A DNA stretch of 36,738 bases. It comes from Paracoccaceae bacterium. GTDB taxonomy: Bacteria; Pseudomonadota; Alphaproteobacteria; Rhodobacterales; Rhodobacteraceae. Positions 8,052 to 17,894 of the stretch are shown in pieces (position 1 is the stretch's first letter; every line of letters begins with the position of its first letter). The stretch spans positions 1 through 36,738 of the forward strand of contig CACPHA010000016.1 in the NCBI GenBank assembly GCA_902633655.1. The letters are read 5' to 3'. The notes below the pieces were generated by a model. That model was not told the DNA's origin. It saw nothing but the letters and a program-made list of their open reading frames with translations, and did not search any database. Made by a program: the position numbers and the translations under genes.

Positions 8052-8066
8052 AATTGTTGGGTTTTG

Positions 8067-9293
8067 ATGGCCAAAACAGGATTTGATAAAACACGCTTGG
8101 AAACGCTCAAGTTTTGGATGCAAAGGTATATCGATGAGCGCAAGTATCCCGGCAGCTCTGTGCTTTTATATCAAAATGGTTCTGAAGTGTTCCATCACGC
8201 AGCGGGATTACGTGATATAGAGCGAGAATTGGTATTTAATCGAGATACTATCGTAAGATTATATTCAATGACTAAGCCAATTACCTCTACAGCACTAATG
8301 ATTCTTATTGAAAAAGGCTTATGTCATTTAGAAGCTCCCGTATCAGAATATATTCCTCGTTTCTCTGATATGTGGGCCCTTATCCCTGGAGCAAAATCAC
8401 TTGACCAATGTTCTAGCTGTGACACTCCTACATTGCACCAACTTCTTACACATACAAGTGGTTTGAGTTACGGGTTTAACTCGGGTCTTGTTCCAGGGGT
8501 CATGAGAGAGCAATGCCTCAATTTTAATCCAGACAATAAAGTGTTGGCTGAAGTTTGCGATAGGCTTGCAGAGCTGCCGCTTTGCTTTGCGCCGGGTCAA
8601 AGGTGGGAATACTCGGTCTCTATTGACGTCATTGGACGTGTAGTTGAAACCATCAGTGGAATGCCACTTTATGATTTTTTCGATAGAGAAATTTTTAAAC
8701 CACTTAACATGTTGGAGACAGGTTTCCGCTTCAAAGAATCTATGAGGGGCCGCATTGCATCCCTCTATACACCTCTGTCCGGCGATGCAATGGAGCTTAA
8801 TTCAGCTGAAAAAGGCAAAGAAACTCTTCGTTTGGTTGAGGAAGAAGCCAGATCTCCGTACTGGGACACAAAGATGTGTTCTGGAGGGGCCGGCCTAGTA
8901 GGCACACTTGACGACTATATGGCCTTTGCAGATGTCCTTAGAACCGGAATGACGTATTCGGGGCATCGACTTTTATCTCCAAAAACACTGGAATTCATGA
9001 TGAATAATCACCTTACAGGAGAAATAGCGTCAATGGGCCCCCAAAGTTTTGCTGAGCAACCGATGGAAGGAATGGGTTTTGGCATTGGTGGCGCGGTTGT
9101 TTTGAATCCTGCTAGGGCTCGAACACCTGGACATATTGGTGACTTTGGTTGGGGTGGAATGGCTTCCACATTTTTTTGGCTTGATAGAAATTCTGGCATA
9201 ACTGTTATTTTTCTTACACAATTATCACCATCATCATCTTACCCTTCACGATCTCAGTTAAAGGGGATTATTCATGGAGCGATGATAGGATGA
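8067..9293 (+). CDS. Serine hydrolase, class C beta-lactamase/EstB family
   Basis: A 408-residue hydrolase with the penicillin-binding-fold active site: S67-x-x-K70 in 'L-Y-S-M-T-K-P', Y182-S-V in 'W-E-Y-S-V' (general base, replacing YxN), and 'F-G-W-G-G-M-A-S-T' in place of the KTG box. This set is that of EstB-like esterases and not of antibiotic-resistance beta-lactamases. No signal peptide is seen, so it is probably cytosolic. It would cleave an ester or acyl bond. The stop overlaps the acetoacetyl-CoA synthetase start (ATGA), and that gene overlaps tesB, so the three likely serve one pathway, perhaps releasing and then activating a short keto acid; that is inference. ATG 8067 is preferred to the TTG one codon earlier. 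Confidence 0.82.
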   Translation: MAKTGFDKTRLETLKFWMQRYIDERKYPGSSVLLYQNGSEVFHHAAGLRDIERELVFNRDTIVRLYSMTKPITSTALMILIEKGLCHLEAPVSEYIPRFSDMWALIPGAKSLDQCSSCDTPTLHQLLTHTSGLSYGFNSGLVPGVMREQCLNFNPDNKVLAEVCDRLAELPLCFAPGQRWEYSVSIDVIGRVVETISGMPLYDFFDREIFKPLNMLETGFRFKESMRGRIASLYTPLSGDAMELNSAEKGKETLRLVEEEARSPYWDTKMCSGGAGLVGTLDDYMAFADVLRTGMTYSGHRLLSPKTLEFMMNNHLTGEIASMGPQSFAEQPMEGMGFGIGGAVVLNPARARTPGHIGDFGWGGMASTFFWLDRNSGITVIFLTQLSPSSSYPSRSQLKGIIHGAMIG

Positions 9294-11257
9294 CCAGCGA
9301 AAGTAAAATTCTTTGGACGCCTTCCAACGATCGTGCATCAACCTCGACCATGGCAAAGTTCGAACGCGCAATCGCTGAAAAGCATAATCTGCATTTTTTA
9401 AATTATAATGAAATGTGGAGATGGAGTATTTCCGAATTAGAAACATTTTGGGCAGAAATTGCGGATTTTTTTAATCTAAAATTTTTTGCACCACCCCGAA
9501 AGGTACTTGGTAGTAGAGAGATGCCAGGAACAGATTGGTTTCCTGGTGCTACTCTCAATTATGCAGACCAGATGTTATCTCGTGCAGATCGATTAAGAGA
9601 TCAAATAGCTTTTGTTTCACAATCAGAAACCTTCGGTAGAAAAGAGTTGAGTTGGGCTGAGCTGAAAAAGAATGTTTCTTCTGTCGCGGCTTCTTTTAAA
9701 ACCATGGGAGTTGGTAAGGGTGACCGTGTAGTTGCCATATTGCCAAATACGGAAATTGCGCTCATTGCTCAGTTAGCTAGCGCAAGTCTGGGCGCTATTT
9801 GGTCTTTGTGCGCACCCGATATGGGGCATATTGCGATTTTAGATAGATTTAAGCAAATCAAACCGAAGTTACTTATTGCGCAGGATGCCTACAAGTATGC
9901 TGGAAAAATGATTGATAGATCAGATGTGGTGCAGATGGTCCGTACCGGGTTATTAAGTCTTCAACATTACGTGCATGTGCCCGTTGCCCAACCGTGTTCC
10001 AATAGTGAAAAAACCTGGTCTGAATTACTCACTAAAGAAGAGAACTTTAAATATCTACCAGTTCCTTTTCAACATCCCTTATGGATAGTTTATTCTTCAG
10101 GAACCACCGGCGATCCAAAACCCATTGTTCATGGGCACGGTGGAATTATAATAGAAGGGATGAAACAGTCGCTTCATCAGGACTTAACGGAACAGGATCG
10201 CTTTTCATGGCTGACGTCATCAGGCTGGATAATGTGGAATGCACAATGGGTGGCATTGGGGCAAGGGGCACGCGTTGTCGCCTTTGATGGCGCACTTAAC
10301 TTCCCTAACATGGAGCGCATTTGGGAATTTGTTTCTGAAGAAGGGCTAACTTTCTTTGGCGCAGGAGCTGCCTTTTATGAGGGATGTATCAAAGCCGATG
10401 TTAAACCCGGTAATCGTTTTGATCTAGAAGCTTTAAGGTCTCTAGGCTCTACAGGATCGCCCCTTTCTAGTGATGCCTATGACTGGATTTATCAGATGGT
10501 GAAAAAAGACCTTTGGCTGGCACCAATATCTGGTGGCACAGATCTTTGTGGTGCATTTGTACTAGGTCATCCTGCCATGGCGGTAAGAAAAGGAGAAATG
10601 CAGTGTCGTGCACTGGGAAATGCAGTGCGCGCCTTCGATGAGAAAGGAAATGAATTAATCGGTGAAGTTGGAGAGCTTGTCTGCACGGAGCCTCTTCCAT
10701 CAATGCCTCTCTTTTTCTGGGGTGACGACGATGGATCACGTTTTTTTGAAAGTTATTTTGGCATATATCCAGGTGTTTGGCGGCATGGCGATTGGATTAA
10801 ATTTAACGAGAAGGGTGGATCTGTCATTTATGGACGTTCAGATGCGACTATAAATCGTAAAGGTTTGCGAATTGGATCGTCTGAAATTTATCAGGCTGTA
10901 GAGGGGTTAATTGAGATACTTGACAGCCTTGTTGTTGATCTTGAATTTCTGGACCACGACAGCTTTATGCCACTATTTGTTGTTCTCATGCCGGGCGTAA
11001 AATTTGACAATGTGTTAAAAGATAAAATTAACTTGACGATTAAATCTCAGGTATCACCGCGTTTCTTACCGGATGAAATTATTGAAATAAAAGAAGTCCC
11101 TCGAACTTTATCTGGCAAAAAACTGGAAGTACCGGTGAAAAAACTATTGATGAGTGGGAAATCGCAAAAGGTTGTCAATAGAGATGCTATGGCTAATCCG
11201 GACAGTCTGATTTTTTTCTTTGATTATTTTGAAATTAGGAAAGTTGAGGCAACATAA
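9290..11257 (+). CDS. Acetoacetyl-CoA synthetase (acetoacetate-CoA ligase)
   Basis: A 655-residue ANL-superfamily adenylate-forming enzyme that joins acetoacetate to CoA at the cost of ATP to AMP. The P-loop-like motif is 'V-Y-S-S-G-T-T-G-D-P-K-P-I' near residue 266. 'S-G-G-T-D-L-C-G' is the adenine/substrate motif. 'W-R-H-G-D-W' and 'G-R-S-D-A-T-I-N-R-K-G-L-R-I-G' form the hinge, and 'R-T-L-S-G-K-K-L-E-V-P-V' near residue 609 carries the catalytic Lys. The N-terminal 'W-T-P-S', 'L-N-Y-A-D-Q-M-L' and the overall length are specific to the acetoacetate branch and not to acetyl-CoA synthetase. It starts inside the serine hydrolase gene (4-nt overlap) and ends sharing one base with tesB (TAATG). 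Cytosolic. Confidence 0.92.
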   Translation: MTSESKILWTPSNDRASTSTMAKFERAIAEKHNLHFLNYNEMWRWSISELETFWAEIADFFNLKFFAPPRKVLGSREMPGTDWFPGATLNYADQMLSRADRLRDQIAFVSQSETFGRKELSWAELKKNVSSVAASFKTMGVGKGDRVVAILPNTEIALIAQLASASLGAIWSLCAPDMGHIAILDRFKQIKPKLLIAQDAYKYAGKMIDRSDVVQMVRTGLLSLQHYVHVPVAQPCSNSEKTWSELLTKEENFKYLPVPFQHPLWIVYSSGTTGDPKPIVHGHGGIIIEGMKQSLHQDLTEQDRFSWLTSSGWIMWNAQWVALGQGARVVAFDGALNFPNMERIWEFVSEEGLTFFGAGAAFYEGCIKADVKPGNRFDLEALRSLGSTGSPLSSDAYDWIYQMVKKDLWLAPISGGTDLCGAFVLGHPAMAVRKGEMQCRALGNAVRAFDEKGNELIGEVGELVCTEPLPSMPLFFWGDDDGSRFFESYFGIYPGVWRHGDWIKFNEKGGSVIYGRSDATINRKGLRIGSSEIYQAVEGLIEILDSLVVDLEFLDHDSFMPLFVVLMPGVKFDNVLKDKINLTIKSQVSPRFLPDEIIEIKEVPRTLSGKKLEVPVKKLLMSGKSQKVVNRDAMANPDSLIFFFDYFEIRKVEAT

Positions 11258-12129
11258 TGAATGAAGCGAGCCTTGAACTATTGTCGCTCCTAGATATTGA
11301 GCAGTTAGAACTGAACCTTTTCCGCGGCATTGGAACAGGTGGTGAAACTAGCACTAGAATTTTTGGGGGGCATGTAATTGCACAGGCCTTAGCCGCTGCA
11401 TACCAAACGGTGGAAGAACGATCCTGTCATTCACTTCACGCCTATTTTGTTCGTCCAGGCAATCCGGTTGTGCCAGTAGTTTATCAAGTAGATCGCACGC
11501 GTGATGGAAACAGTTTTACCACCAGACGTATTTTAGCAATACAGAATGGTAAACAAATTTTGACTATGTCGGCTTCTTTTCATGTCAATGAAGACGGATT
11601 TCACCACCAGCATGAGATGCCCCACGTTCAAGGCCCAGAAGGCCTATTGGAACGGGCTGAGTTAAGAGCGAGTGTCGCGGAGCAATTTAGCGAAGAAAGT
11701 CGTTTACAATTCATGCGACAACGGCCGATTGAGGTAAGAGAAATTGCGCCAAGAGATTTTTTTGATCCCCCATCGACTAGTGATCTGAATCACCTTTGGT
11801 TTCGTGTGCCAGCAGCAAGTTTGGCGGATACGAAATTGCAACAATGTCTTTTGGCATACGCTTCTGATCTCAATTTGCTTGGCTCAGCCCTTCGACCTCA
11901 TGGTATAACTTGGTTTCAGAACACTATCATGACTGCAAGTCTGGACCATGCGATGTGGTTTCATGCACCAGTTCAGTTTGATCAATGGCATCTTTATTCG
12001 ATGGACAGTCCTTTTTCTGGTGGTGCACGGGGATTTAACCGTGGCTCTGTCTATGCTTGTGACGGCACTCTTGTGGCGAGTGTGGCGCAAGAAGGACTAA
12101 TACGCAAATATCGACCCAAGACTCCCTAA
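11257..12129 (+). CDS. tesB: Acyl-CoA thioesterase II (TesB)
   Basis: A 290-residue double-hotdog thioesterase that hydrolyses acyl-CoA to the free acid and CoA. The catalytic set known from E. coli TesB (Asp204, Thr228, Gln278) maps here to D204 ('A-Y-A-S-D-L-N'), S228 ('T-A-S-L-D-H') and Q278 ('V-A-Q-E-G-L-I'), with a conservative Thr-to-Ser change. 'I-F-G-G-H-V-I-A-Q-A' (35-44), 'S-L-H-A-Y-F-V-R-P-G' and 'A-R-G-F-N-R-G' are family hallmarks. It overlaps the stop of the acetoacetyl-CoA synthetase gene by one base, so ligase and thioesterase are made together. They may balance CoA ester pools. Confidence 0.93.
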   Translation: MNEASLELLSLLDIEQLELNLFRGIGTGGETSTRIFGGHVIAQALAAAYQTVEERSCHSLHAYFVRPGNPVVPVVYQVDRTRDGNSFTTRRILAIQNGKQILTMSASFHVNEDGFHHQHEMPHVQGPEGLLERAELRASVAEQFSEESRLQFMRQRPIEVREIAPRDFFDPPSTSDLNHLWFRVPAASLADTKLQQCLLAYASDLNLLGSALRPHGITWFQNTIMTASLDHAMWFHAPVQFDQWHLYSMDSPFSGGARGFNRGSVYACDGTLVASVAQEGLIRKYRPKTP

Positions 12130-12156
12130 TATGATTTTTGGAATGGTTAAGCTTAA

Positions 12157-13374
12157 ATGAGTAAACAGAAAACCAAGGCTTCAGTTGGATTGATGATTAC
12201 TTTGCTTCTTTTGGCTGCGTTACCGCTACTTTCACTAAATATGTTCCTCCCATCGCTTGGCGTAATGGCACAGGAGTTTGATGTGGGATATGATGCCATG
12301 GCATTAACTATTTCCATCTATTTGCTCTTCACTGCTGTTATCCAAGTAATATCTGGTCCTATAGCCGATCGGTTTGGACGCCGCCCGATCGTCCTAATTG
12401 GTTTGTCTGTCTTTATTCTGGCCTCAATTGGTTGTGCGCAGGCTGAAAGCTATCGAATGTTTTTTATCTGGCGTGCGCTTCAGGGCGGTATAGCGACCGC
12501 ATCGGTTTTATCTCGGGCCGTAGTAGGCGATCTATTCAATCCCCAAAAATCTGCAAGTGTTTTAGGATATATAGCTATGGGAATGAGCTTCGCGCCTATA
12601 ATAGGTCCATCCATAGGTGGCCTAATGTCGGAGATATTTGGCTGGCGTATAAATTTTCTAATTTATTGTTTTTGTGGGCTTGTGCTTATTGCTCTGGTTT
12701 TTCGAAATTTGCCTGAAACGGGCCTCGACCGCGATCGATCAACAAAGATGGTAATAAGCTCCTATATAACGCTGAGTCTGTCACCACTATTTTGGGCTTA
12801 CTCTTTGATTATGGCCTGTGGTATCGCTGGCTTTTTCGTGTTTGTTACGGGAGTGCCCATTGTTGTTTCCGCTGTTTTTGGAGAGAATGAGTCAACTGTA
12901 GGCTTGATTATTGGATCTATAACATGTGGTTTTATGGTTGGAAGTTTTCTTTCTGGGAAACTAGCGTTGAAACGTGGTTTGGATAGAATGATTCTTTATG
13001 GCCGTGGTCTTGCAACTGTTGGCTTATCTATCAGTCTAATACTTTTATTGGCTGATCTAAGCCATTTGGCAATTTTGATAATTGGTGCGATTTGCGTGGG
13101 CATCGGAAATGGATTAACCACACCAAGCGCCAGTACTGCAGTTATGTTCGTAAATAGGGAGATGACCGCAAGTGCCTCCGGTCTATCCGGTGCCATAATT
13201 GTAGTACTAGGCGCATTTGCGACATTTCTGACTGGCATAGCGGTTCAAAATTATCCTACTGAGATAATGTTGATTGTATTAATGTTGGCGTTTGCAGTAA
13301 CCGGTTTGTTAATAGCAATCTGGGCGGCATGCCAACAAAAGAATGGATTCCAGTATCCTAATAAAAAAATATAG
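12157..13374 (+). CDS. MFS drug/metabolite exporter, Bcr/CflA-like
   Basis: A 405-residue 12-TM carrier of the DHA1 group. Motif A is 'G-P-I-A-D-R-F-G-R-R-P-I-V-L-I-G' between TM2 and TM3. The first helix runs into 'P-L-L-S-L-N-M-F-L-P-S-L-G-V-M-A', a signature of the Bcr/CflA family (multidrug, bicyclomycin and sulfonamide efflux). Motif C-like 'S-F-A-P-I-I-G-P-S-I-G-G' lies in TM5. The gene follows tesB by 27 nt on the same strand, so it may share its transcript, and could export a product of that pathway. The RBS is weak. No partner outer-membrane or periplasmic subunit is nearby. Confidence 0.85.
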   Translation: MSKQKTKASVGLMITLLLLAALPLLSLNMFLPSLGVMAQEFDVGYDAMALTISIYLLFTAVIQVISGPIADRFGRRPIVLIGLSVFILASIGCAQAESYRMFFIWRALQGGIATASVLSRAVVGDLFNPQKSASVLGYIAMGMSFAPIIGPSIGGLMSEIFGWRINFLIYCFCGLVLIALVFRNLPETGLDRDRSTKMVISSYITLSLSPLFWAYSLIMACGIAGFFVFVTGVPIVVSAVFGENESTVGLIIGSITCGFMVGSFLSGKLALKRGLDRMILYGRGLATVGLSISLILLLADLSHLAILIIGAICVGIGNGLTTPSASTAVMFVNREMTASASGLSGAIIVVLGAFATFLTGIAVQNYPTEIMLIVLMLAFAVTGLLIAIWAACQQKNGFQYPNKKI

Positions 13375-13630
13375 CTGTAGAAAATAAATAGCAGCGAAAG
13401 GTGAATCCATTAGTTTTGAGACGCTTATTTACTTTAATAATGCCTACTTAACTCTGTAAAAACGAAGGTTTGTACGATTTATCAAAGTGTTGGGACAAGA
13501 GGTGAGGCCAAGATCAGTTTTACAGCTTCAACAATAAGAGATAGTGGCAAAAGCTATTCAAATATTTGCTCCTAGTTTAGTTATCAAATAGATGTGCTGA
13601 ATTGATTGTAATATTTTAAATCAAGTAACT

Positions 13631-15793
13631 TTAGTCGAAAACATCCCCAAAACGCGTTCGGTAGAGCGTGGAAAGATCTTCTAGAGAGGCTTCTGATTGG
13701 CCAAATCGTATCATGCTGCCAGTGAATCTACCAACGCTCTTTATTAGAATGCCAGCTTCCGTGGCTGCTATTATAAGTGCTTCTGCCTGATCAAAGTTAC
13801 TGGCAACTAAATACCGGGCCTGATCCTCACAAAATAATACGCATGTGTCATCACTATCTATTTGAATGCCAACATTGCCTGCTTGCGCCATTTCGAAAGC
13901 GGCCATCGCAAGTCCACCATCAGAGAGGTCTGTACAGGCTCTGATAAGGGAAATATTTCCTCTGATAAAATCACCAGTCTTCTTCTCCAAGTTGAGGTTT
14001 ACTTCCGGGGGATCACCTTCTTGGCGACTAAATACTATTTCGAGAAGGGCACTACGTCCCATATGGCCTGTACTCTCTCCTATGAGTAGGGCAAAATGTC
14101 CTTCCCGAGCAACGCCGTTAATGAGTTGAGTTTGGCTCTTAATTAATCCAACGGCCCCAATAGTAGGTGTTGGTAAAATTGCCTCACCATCTGTTTCATT
14201 GTAAAGACTCACATTCCCTGAAACGATGGGTGTATTAAGAAAAGCAACCGCGTCACTTATTCCTTGGATTGCACCAACTAACTGACCCATGATGTTAGGT
14301 CTTTCGGGGTTGCCAAAGTTAAGATTATCTGTTGCTGCAAGCGGTAGAGCACCAACGGCCGTAAGGTTTCTATATGCTTCTGCAACCGCTTGTTTACCAC
14401 CCTCTCTTGGGTTTCCTAAAACATATCTGGGCGTAACATCGCTCGTAAAAGCGAGCATTTTATCACTGTCATGTACTCTTACAATACCAGCACCCTTTCC
14501 GGGAGTTTGCACACTATCAGCCATCACCTGACTGTCGTATTGTTCATAAACCCAGGCCTTGCAAGCATAATTTGGGTCACTTAATAGAGCTTTTAATCCA
14601 TCGATTGGATCAATCTGTGGAATGGGGTCGATCAGAGGTCTGGGCGCAAGGGTCAGTTCATAAAGTCTATCATATTCGGGCGCATTTCTAGATAGTGCTT
14701 TGAGCGGTATATCCGCCTTTAAATCACCATTGTAAAAAACACGAAAGCGATCTTCATCAATGGTCTCTCCAATAATTGCGAAATCCAAATCCCATTTTTC
14801 AAAAACGGCACGCGCGACTTCCTCCTTTTCTGGACACAGAACCATAAGCATTCGCTCCTGTGACTCAGAGAGCATCATTTCATAAGCGCTCATTGCAGCT
14901 TCACGCGTTGGTACTTTCTCTAATTCCAGCAGAATACCAAGATTACCTTTATCTGCCATTTCAACAGCAGAGCAGGTAAGGCCTGCAGCACCCATATCCT
15001 GAATAGAAATTACCGCTCCAGTTTGCATCAACTCGAGGCATGCTTCCATTAAACATTTTTCAGTGAAGGGGTCTCCTACTTGAACTGTGGGGCGCTTTTC
15101 TTCAATGCTCCCGTCAAACTCAGCAGAGGCCATGGTTGCTCCGCCGACCCCATCTCGCCCCGTTTTGGCTCCAAGATAAACGACTGGCATGCCGATGCCG
15201 GACGCAGCCGAGTAGAAGATCTGATTGGTATCAGCAATCCCAGCCGCAAAAACATTGACTAGACAGTTGCCATTATATGCTTTGTCAAATCTGACTTCAC
15301 CACCAATGTTAGGCACACCAAAGCAATTTGCATAACCACCAATTCCTTCAACTACACCATGAACAAGTTGGCGTGTTTTCGGATGGTTGGGACTTCCAAA
15401 GCTAAGCGAATTCATCACTGCAATCGGTCTTGCTCCCATGGTGAAAACATCGCGTAAAATGCCTCCAACGCCGGTAGCGGCACCTTGGTAAGGCTCAATG
15501 TAGGATGGGTGATTATGACTTTCCATTTTAAAAACCACGGCTTGACCATCACCTATATCGACAACGCCCGCATTTTCACCTGGGCCGCAAATCACCTGAT
15601 GTCCAGATGTGGGTAAAGTACGTAGCCATTTTTTTGAAGATTTGTAGGAACAATGCTCATTCCACATAGCGGAAAAAATACCAAGCTCAGTGAAACTAGG
15701 CGCTCGTCCTATTATATCTAGGATCTTTTTATATTCTTCGGGTTTCAAGCCATGCGCCTCAATTAAATTTTCTGTAATCTCAGGCTCGTTCAT
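13631..15793 (-). CDS. purL: Phosphoribosylformylglycinamidine synthase subunit PurL
   Basis: A 720-residue small-type PurL: step 4 of de novo purine synthesis, ATP-dependent conversion of FGAR to FGAM with ammonia supplied by PurQ and docking by PurS (neither is in the window). The N-terminal '[12 protein letters not shown]' and the '[12 protein letters not shown]' segment with 'G-V-G-G-I-L-R-D' are diagnostic. Later '[10 protein letters not shown]' marks the second AIRS-like half. Length is normal for the bacterial form. A strong RBS (GGGAGG six bases before ATG 15793) confirms the start. Transcribed alone; the 268-bp upstream region carries no riboswitch I can recognise, only a 5-bp hairpin ATGCC/GGCAT at 15923-15936. 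Confidence 0.96.
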   Translation of the reverse strand: MNEPEITENLIEAHGLKPEEYKKILDIIGRAPSFTELGIFSAMWNEHCSYKSSKKWLRTLPTSGHQVICGPGENAGVVDIGDGQAVVFKMESHNHPSYIEPYQGAATGVGGILRDVFTMGARPIAVMNSLSFGSPNHPKTRQLVHGVVEGIGGYANCFGVPNIGGEVRFDKAYNGNCLVNVFAAGIADTNQIFYSAASGIGMPVVYLGAKTGRDGVGGATMASAEFDGSIEEKRPTVQVGDPFTEKCLMEACLELMQTGAVISIQDMGAAGLTCSAVEMADKGNLGILLELEKVPTREAAMSAYEMMLSESQERMLMVLCPEKEEVARAVFEKWDLDFAIIGETIDEDRFRVFYNGDLKADIPLKALSRNAPEYDRLYELTLAPRPLIDPIPQIDPIDGLKALLSDPNYACKAWVYEQYDSQVMADSVQTPGKGAGIVRVHDSDKMLAFTSDVTPRYVLGNPREGGKQAVAEAYRNLTAVGALPLAATDNLNFGNPERPNIMGQLVGAIQGISDAVAFLNTPIVSGNVSLYNETDGEAILPTPTIGAVGLIKSQTQLINGVAREGHFALLIGESTGHMGRSALLEIVFSRQEGDPPEVNLNLEKKTGDFIRGNISLIRACTDLSDGGLAMAAFEMAQAGNVGIQIDSDDTCVLFCEDQARYLVASNFDQAEALIIAATEAGILIKSVGRFTGSMIRFGQSEASLEDLSTLYRTRFGDVFD

Positions 15794-16061
15794 AGCAACC
15801 TCCCAGCTTTAGCTGTTTCATAGGTCAAGCAAGTATTGAGGGCAACCAGTGAGGTCATTTCTTGTTATTGGATAATGCCTTCAAGAATTATTAGAAATTT
15901 GTGAGACTGTACTTCGATTTTAATGCCTAAGGGCATGGCAAATCCGCGGAACAAAACCGATTAAAATACCGACCATAAGTTATTTAAAAAAAATATCTGT
16001 AATTGAAATTTTGGTTAAGCACGTTAATGAAAGAAGGTAGGAAGATAAACGGTAACTAAAA

Positions 16062-17078
16062 ATGCAAATACTTCATAATCATTTTCGCCAGAAAGGTGGC
16101 TTTGGAGAAATTAGTTCAGCTTTTTTACCTAGCATAGATGCTGCATCTCCGCAGCGACTTTTAATACGGTGTCCTGTTGCAAATGTTACACCTATGGTCG
16201 CCATACCTGACTTTGGCGGTGCTGGCCATGTATTTGTTAAAGATGAACGGACCCGTATGGGAGTAGGAAGTTTCAAAGCACTTGGAGCGGCTTATGTAGT
16301 TGCGCATGCAGCTCAAAGTGAGGATCAAAATGGTAAGACCTATGTTACAGCCAGTGCTGGCAACCACGGTATTTCTGTAGCTGCCGGCTCGAAGGTTTTC
16401 GGGGCAAAGGCCGTTGTATACTTATCTCACCAAGTCCCAAAAGAATTTTCGGCACGGTTGGAGGTTCATGGTGCAACGGTAGTATGGGCTGGGAATGACT
16501 ATGCTGAAAGTCTTGAGGCTGCAGAGGCAGCTGCTTTGAAAAACGGTTGGTCGCTTCTGTCCGATACGTCATGGGAAAATTATGTCGACATACCGCGGCG
16601 TCTAATGGAGGGTTATTTAGTAGCAGCGGCTGAAGCAGCCAAGCAAATCCCTTCTACTCCGAGCCACATTCTTCTTCAGGCTGGAGTTGGCGGTCTAGCT
16701 TGTGCTGCAGCGGCTTACTTCAGGCAGGTATGGGGTGATGACCCGAATATTATTGTGGTCGAACCCGAAGTTGCACCGGCTCTATATCACAGCATTAAGA
16801 CGGGCAGATTAGCAACCTGTGAGGGCCCCGCATCAATCATGGGCCGTCTGGATTGTAAGACACCGTCTTTGATTGCACTAAATGGACTAGCGCGAGATGC
16901 AGATTCATTTCTTTTAATCTCTGACGAAGAAGTGAAAGAGGCTTTACCGGTGCTTAAAAATCAAGGTTTAGAAACTTCTGCGTCAGGTGGCGCACCTCTT
17001 GCAGCTCTCTTTCATGGGATTTCTGGTGTCGAACCTGAGTCTAATGTTCTTTGCTTTGTCAGTGAACAGAATGTCTGA
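16062..17078 (+). CDS. Diaminopropionate ammonia-lyase-like PLP enzyme
   Basis: A 338-residue fold-type II PLP enzyme. The Schiff-base Lys is K72 in 'G-V-G-S-F-K-A-L-G-A'. The substrate/PLP loop is 'S-A-G-N-H-G' (98-103). 'L-L-S-D-T-S-W-E-N-Y-V-D-I-P' is the segment typical of diaminopropionate ammonia-lyase (DpaL, YgeX), and the phosphate loop is 'L-Q-A-G-V-G-G-L'. DpaL makes pyruvate and ammonia from 2,3-diaminopropionate. This protein is about 60 residues shorter than E. coli DpaL and has Ala-rich changes after the glycine loop, so a related beta-elimination or dehydratase on another amino acid is possible. It is followed 26 nt later by an Asp/Glu-racemase-family gene, which suggests racemase plus lyase on one substrate. 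No clear SD; AGGA lies further upstream. Confidence 0.75.
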   Translation: MQILHNHFRQKGGFGEISSAFLPSIDAASPQRLLIRCPVANVTPMVAIPDFGGAGHVFVKDERTRMGVGSFKALGAAYVVAHAAQSEDQNGKTYVTASAGNHGISVAAGSKVFGAKAVVYLSHQVPKEFSARLEVHGATVVWAGNDYAESLEAAEAAALKNGWSLLSDTSWENYVDIPRRLMEGYLVAAAEAAKQIPSTPSHILLQAGVGGLACAAAAYFRQVWGDDPNIIVVEPEVAPALYHSIKTGRLATCEGPASIMGRLDCKTPSLIALNGLARDADSFLLISDEEVKEALPVLKNQGLETSASGGAPLAALFHGISGVEPESNVLCFVSEQNV

Positions 17079-17104
17079 GTTTTTTAACTTAAAGAACTAA
17101 ATTT

Positions 17105-17866
17105 ATGGCCAACTTAGTGGAAAAAAAATTATCGTTTGAACTCGGCCCCGCATTGGGTGGTGACACATCTTTCGGACTGATTGTTTTGCAAGCTGATGAG
17201 ACTATTGAGCAAGACATCCGCCGCCTTTTGCCGAGTTCGTCTTCGGCACTCTATAGCTCTCGAATTCCTAGTGGAGCCGAAGTAACCTGTGAAACATTGG
17301 CAAAGATGGAGGAGGATATTACAGAAACGGTTAGGCTTTTTCCTACAGCAGTTTCTTTTTCTGTAGTAGGTTATGGATGTACTTCCGCTACTTCTGTGAT
17401 TGGGGTGAAAAAAATTAAAGACTTCATTTCTAAAGGGTGTAACACTGCGGCCGTGACTGAACCTGTTAGTGCGTTATTGGCATCTTGCAAAGCACTTGAA
17501 GTAAACAAAATCGCGTTTTTATCGCCATATGTAGAAGAAGTTTCTGCTACCTTGCGATGCGTATTGGAGGAAAACGGTCTAGAGATTTCTGTTTTTGGAA
17601 CGTTCGATGAAGCCAGTGAAAGTAATGTAGCCCGTATAACTCCAACGTCCTCGGCAAAAGCGGTGTTTGAGTTAGTACAGGGTACTTCAGCAGAGGCTGT
17701 TTTTATGTCTTGCACAAACCTGCAAACCTTAGATATTATCAAAGACATTGAGAATGTTCTTGCTATTCCAGTCCTGTCCTCAAATCTAGTGCTAGCGTGG
17801 CATATGCTGGAACTAGCCGGTTTTAAAGAGAAAAAACCTGACTTTGGTAGGTTGATGAAAAAATAG
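17105..17866 (+). CDS. Asp/Glu racemase-superfamily protein (maleate isomerase/EutA-like)
   Basis: A 253-residue cytosolic protein with both catalytic cysteines of the cofactor-independent racemase fold: C92 in 'V-V-G-Y-G-C-T-S-A-T' and C203 in 'V-F-M-S-C-T-N-L-Q-T'. Arylmalonate decarboxylases have only one, so racemisation or cis-trans isomerisation is more likely. The N-terminal 'G-L-I-V-L-Q-A-D-E-T' is typical of the maleate isomerase branch. EutA, of ectoine catabolism, is also in this branch and is co-encoded with a PLP dehydratase, but no other ectoine genes are present here. The pair with the DpaL-like gene supports use of an amino- or hydroxy-amino acid. A LysR stub lies convergent just after it, only 28 nt away. 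Confidence 0.75.
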   Translation: MANLVEKKLSFELGPALGGDTSFGLIVLQADETIEQDIRRLLPSSSSALYSSRIPSGAEVTCETLAKMEEDITETVRLFPTAVSFSVVGYGCTSATSVIGVKKIKDFISKGCNTAAVTEPVSALLASCKALEVNKIAFLSPYVEEVSATLRCVLEENGLEISVFGTFDEASESNVARITPTSSAKAVFELVQGTSAEAVFMSCTNLQTLDIIKDIENVLAIPVLSSNLVLAWHMLELAGFKEKKPDFGRLMKK

Positions 17867-17894
17867 ATGAAAAATCTTTTACCCCTTGAGCGTT

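Noticed and set aside
7895-8143. 82-codon minus-strand frame in the gap before the serine hydrolase
   Set aside because: No family-like features and it overlaps the start of a well supported gene.
8067-9293. Antibiotic-resistance beta-lactamase
   Set aside because: It has YSV and WGG in place of YxN and KTG and no signal peptide, which is the pattern of EstB-like esterases.
16062-17866. Ectoine catabolism genes eutB-eutA
   Set aside because: The PLP enzyme follows DpaL and not the threonine-dehydratase type of EutB, and no other ectoine gene is nearby.
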